Shown here one piece after another: positions 6,595-6,617 of a DNA stretch of 6,617 nucleotides. Source of the DNA: an uncultured Ruminococcus sp. (lineage in GTDB: Bacteria > Bacillota > Clostridia > Oscillospirales > CAG-272); assembly GCA_902791785.1 (NCBI GenBank), contig CADAXH010000073.1:1-6617 (forward strand), given 5' to 3'. A program made the position numbers and the translations under genes. A model generated the notes under the pieces. The model made no database searches. It was not told the origin of the DNA and was given only the letters and a program-made list of their open reading frames with translations. Position 1 is the stretch's first letter. Each line of letters starts with the position of its first letter.

Positions 6595-6617
6595 ACGGAA
6601 ATAACAATTCAAATACA

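Overview
The window holds four protein-coding genes and almost no non-coding DNA. Three genes lie head to tail on the + strand and look like one operon. They are a glycerol kinase (glpK, its first few codons cut off by the left edge), an alpha/beta hydrolase of the monoacylglycerol lipase / lysophospholipase type, and a protein that resembles the L-fucose/L-arabinose isomerase superfamily. Gaps are 25 and 13 bases, each downstream gene has its own Shine-Dalgarno sequence, and a GC-rich hairpin followed by a short T run closes the unit at about 3919-3953. On the - strand, converging on the same hairpin, is a long gene (6559 to 3965) for an 864-residue exported lipoprotein. It has two tandem 41-residue CxxCG repeats at the N terminus and a C-terminal half that reads like a right-handed beta-helix. 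Its ribosome binding site and a probable -10 box sit in the last 58 bases of the window.

The organism is bacterial: there is a lipobox signal peptide, strong GGAGG-type ribosome binding sites and a TATAAT box. Composition is intermediate. The HxW...YTCxxCG repeats behind a lipoprotein signal are, from general knowledge, common in gut and rumen anaerobes, both Spirochaetota (Treponema/Sphaerochaeta-like) and Clostridia. I lean weakly towards one of these groups; nothing here settles it.

How the genes may work together (inference): the hydrolase could release glycerol from monoacylglycerols or related glycerol esters, and GlpK would trap it as sn-glycerol 3-phosphate. The isomerase-like third gene does not fit a simple glycerol pathway and suggests that the substrate is a glycosylated glycerol compound, or that the operon gathers several carbon-scavenging functions. 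The convergent lipoprotein gene is a separate transcription unit, and I see no functional link to the operon.

The least explained parts are the isomerase-like protein, which has a dense cysteine cluster next to its presumed active site, and the modular lipoprotein. I did not find evidence of a CRISPR array, mobile element, tRNA, rRNA or riboswitch.
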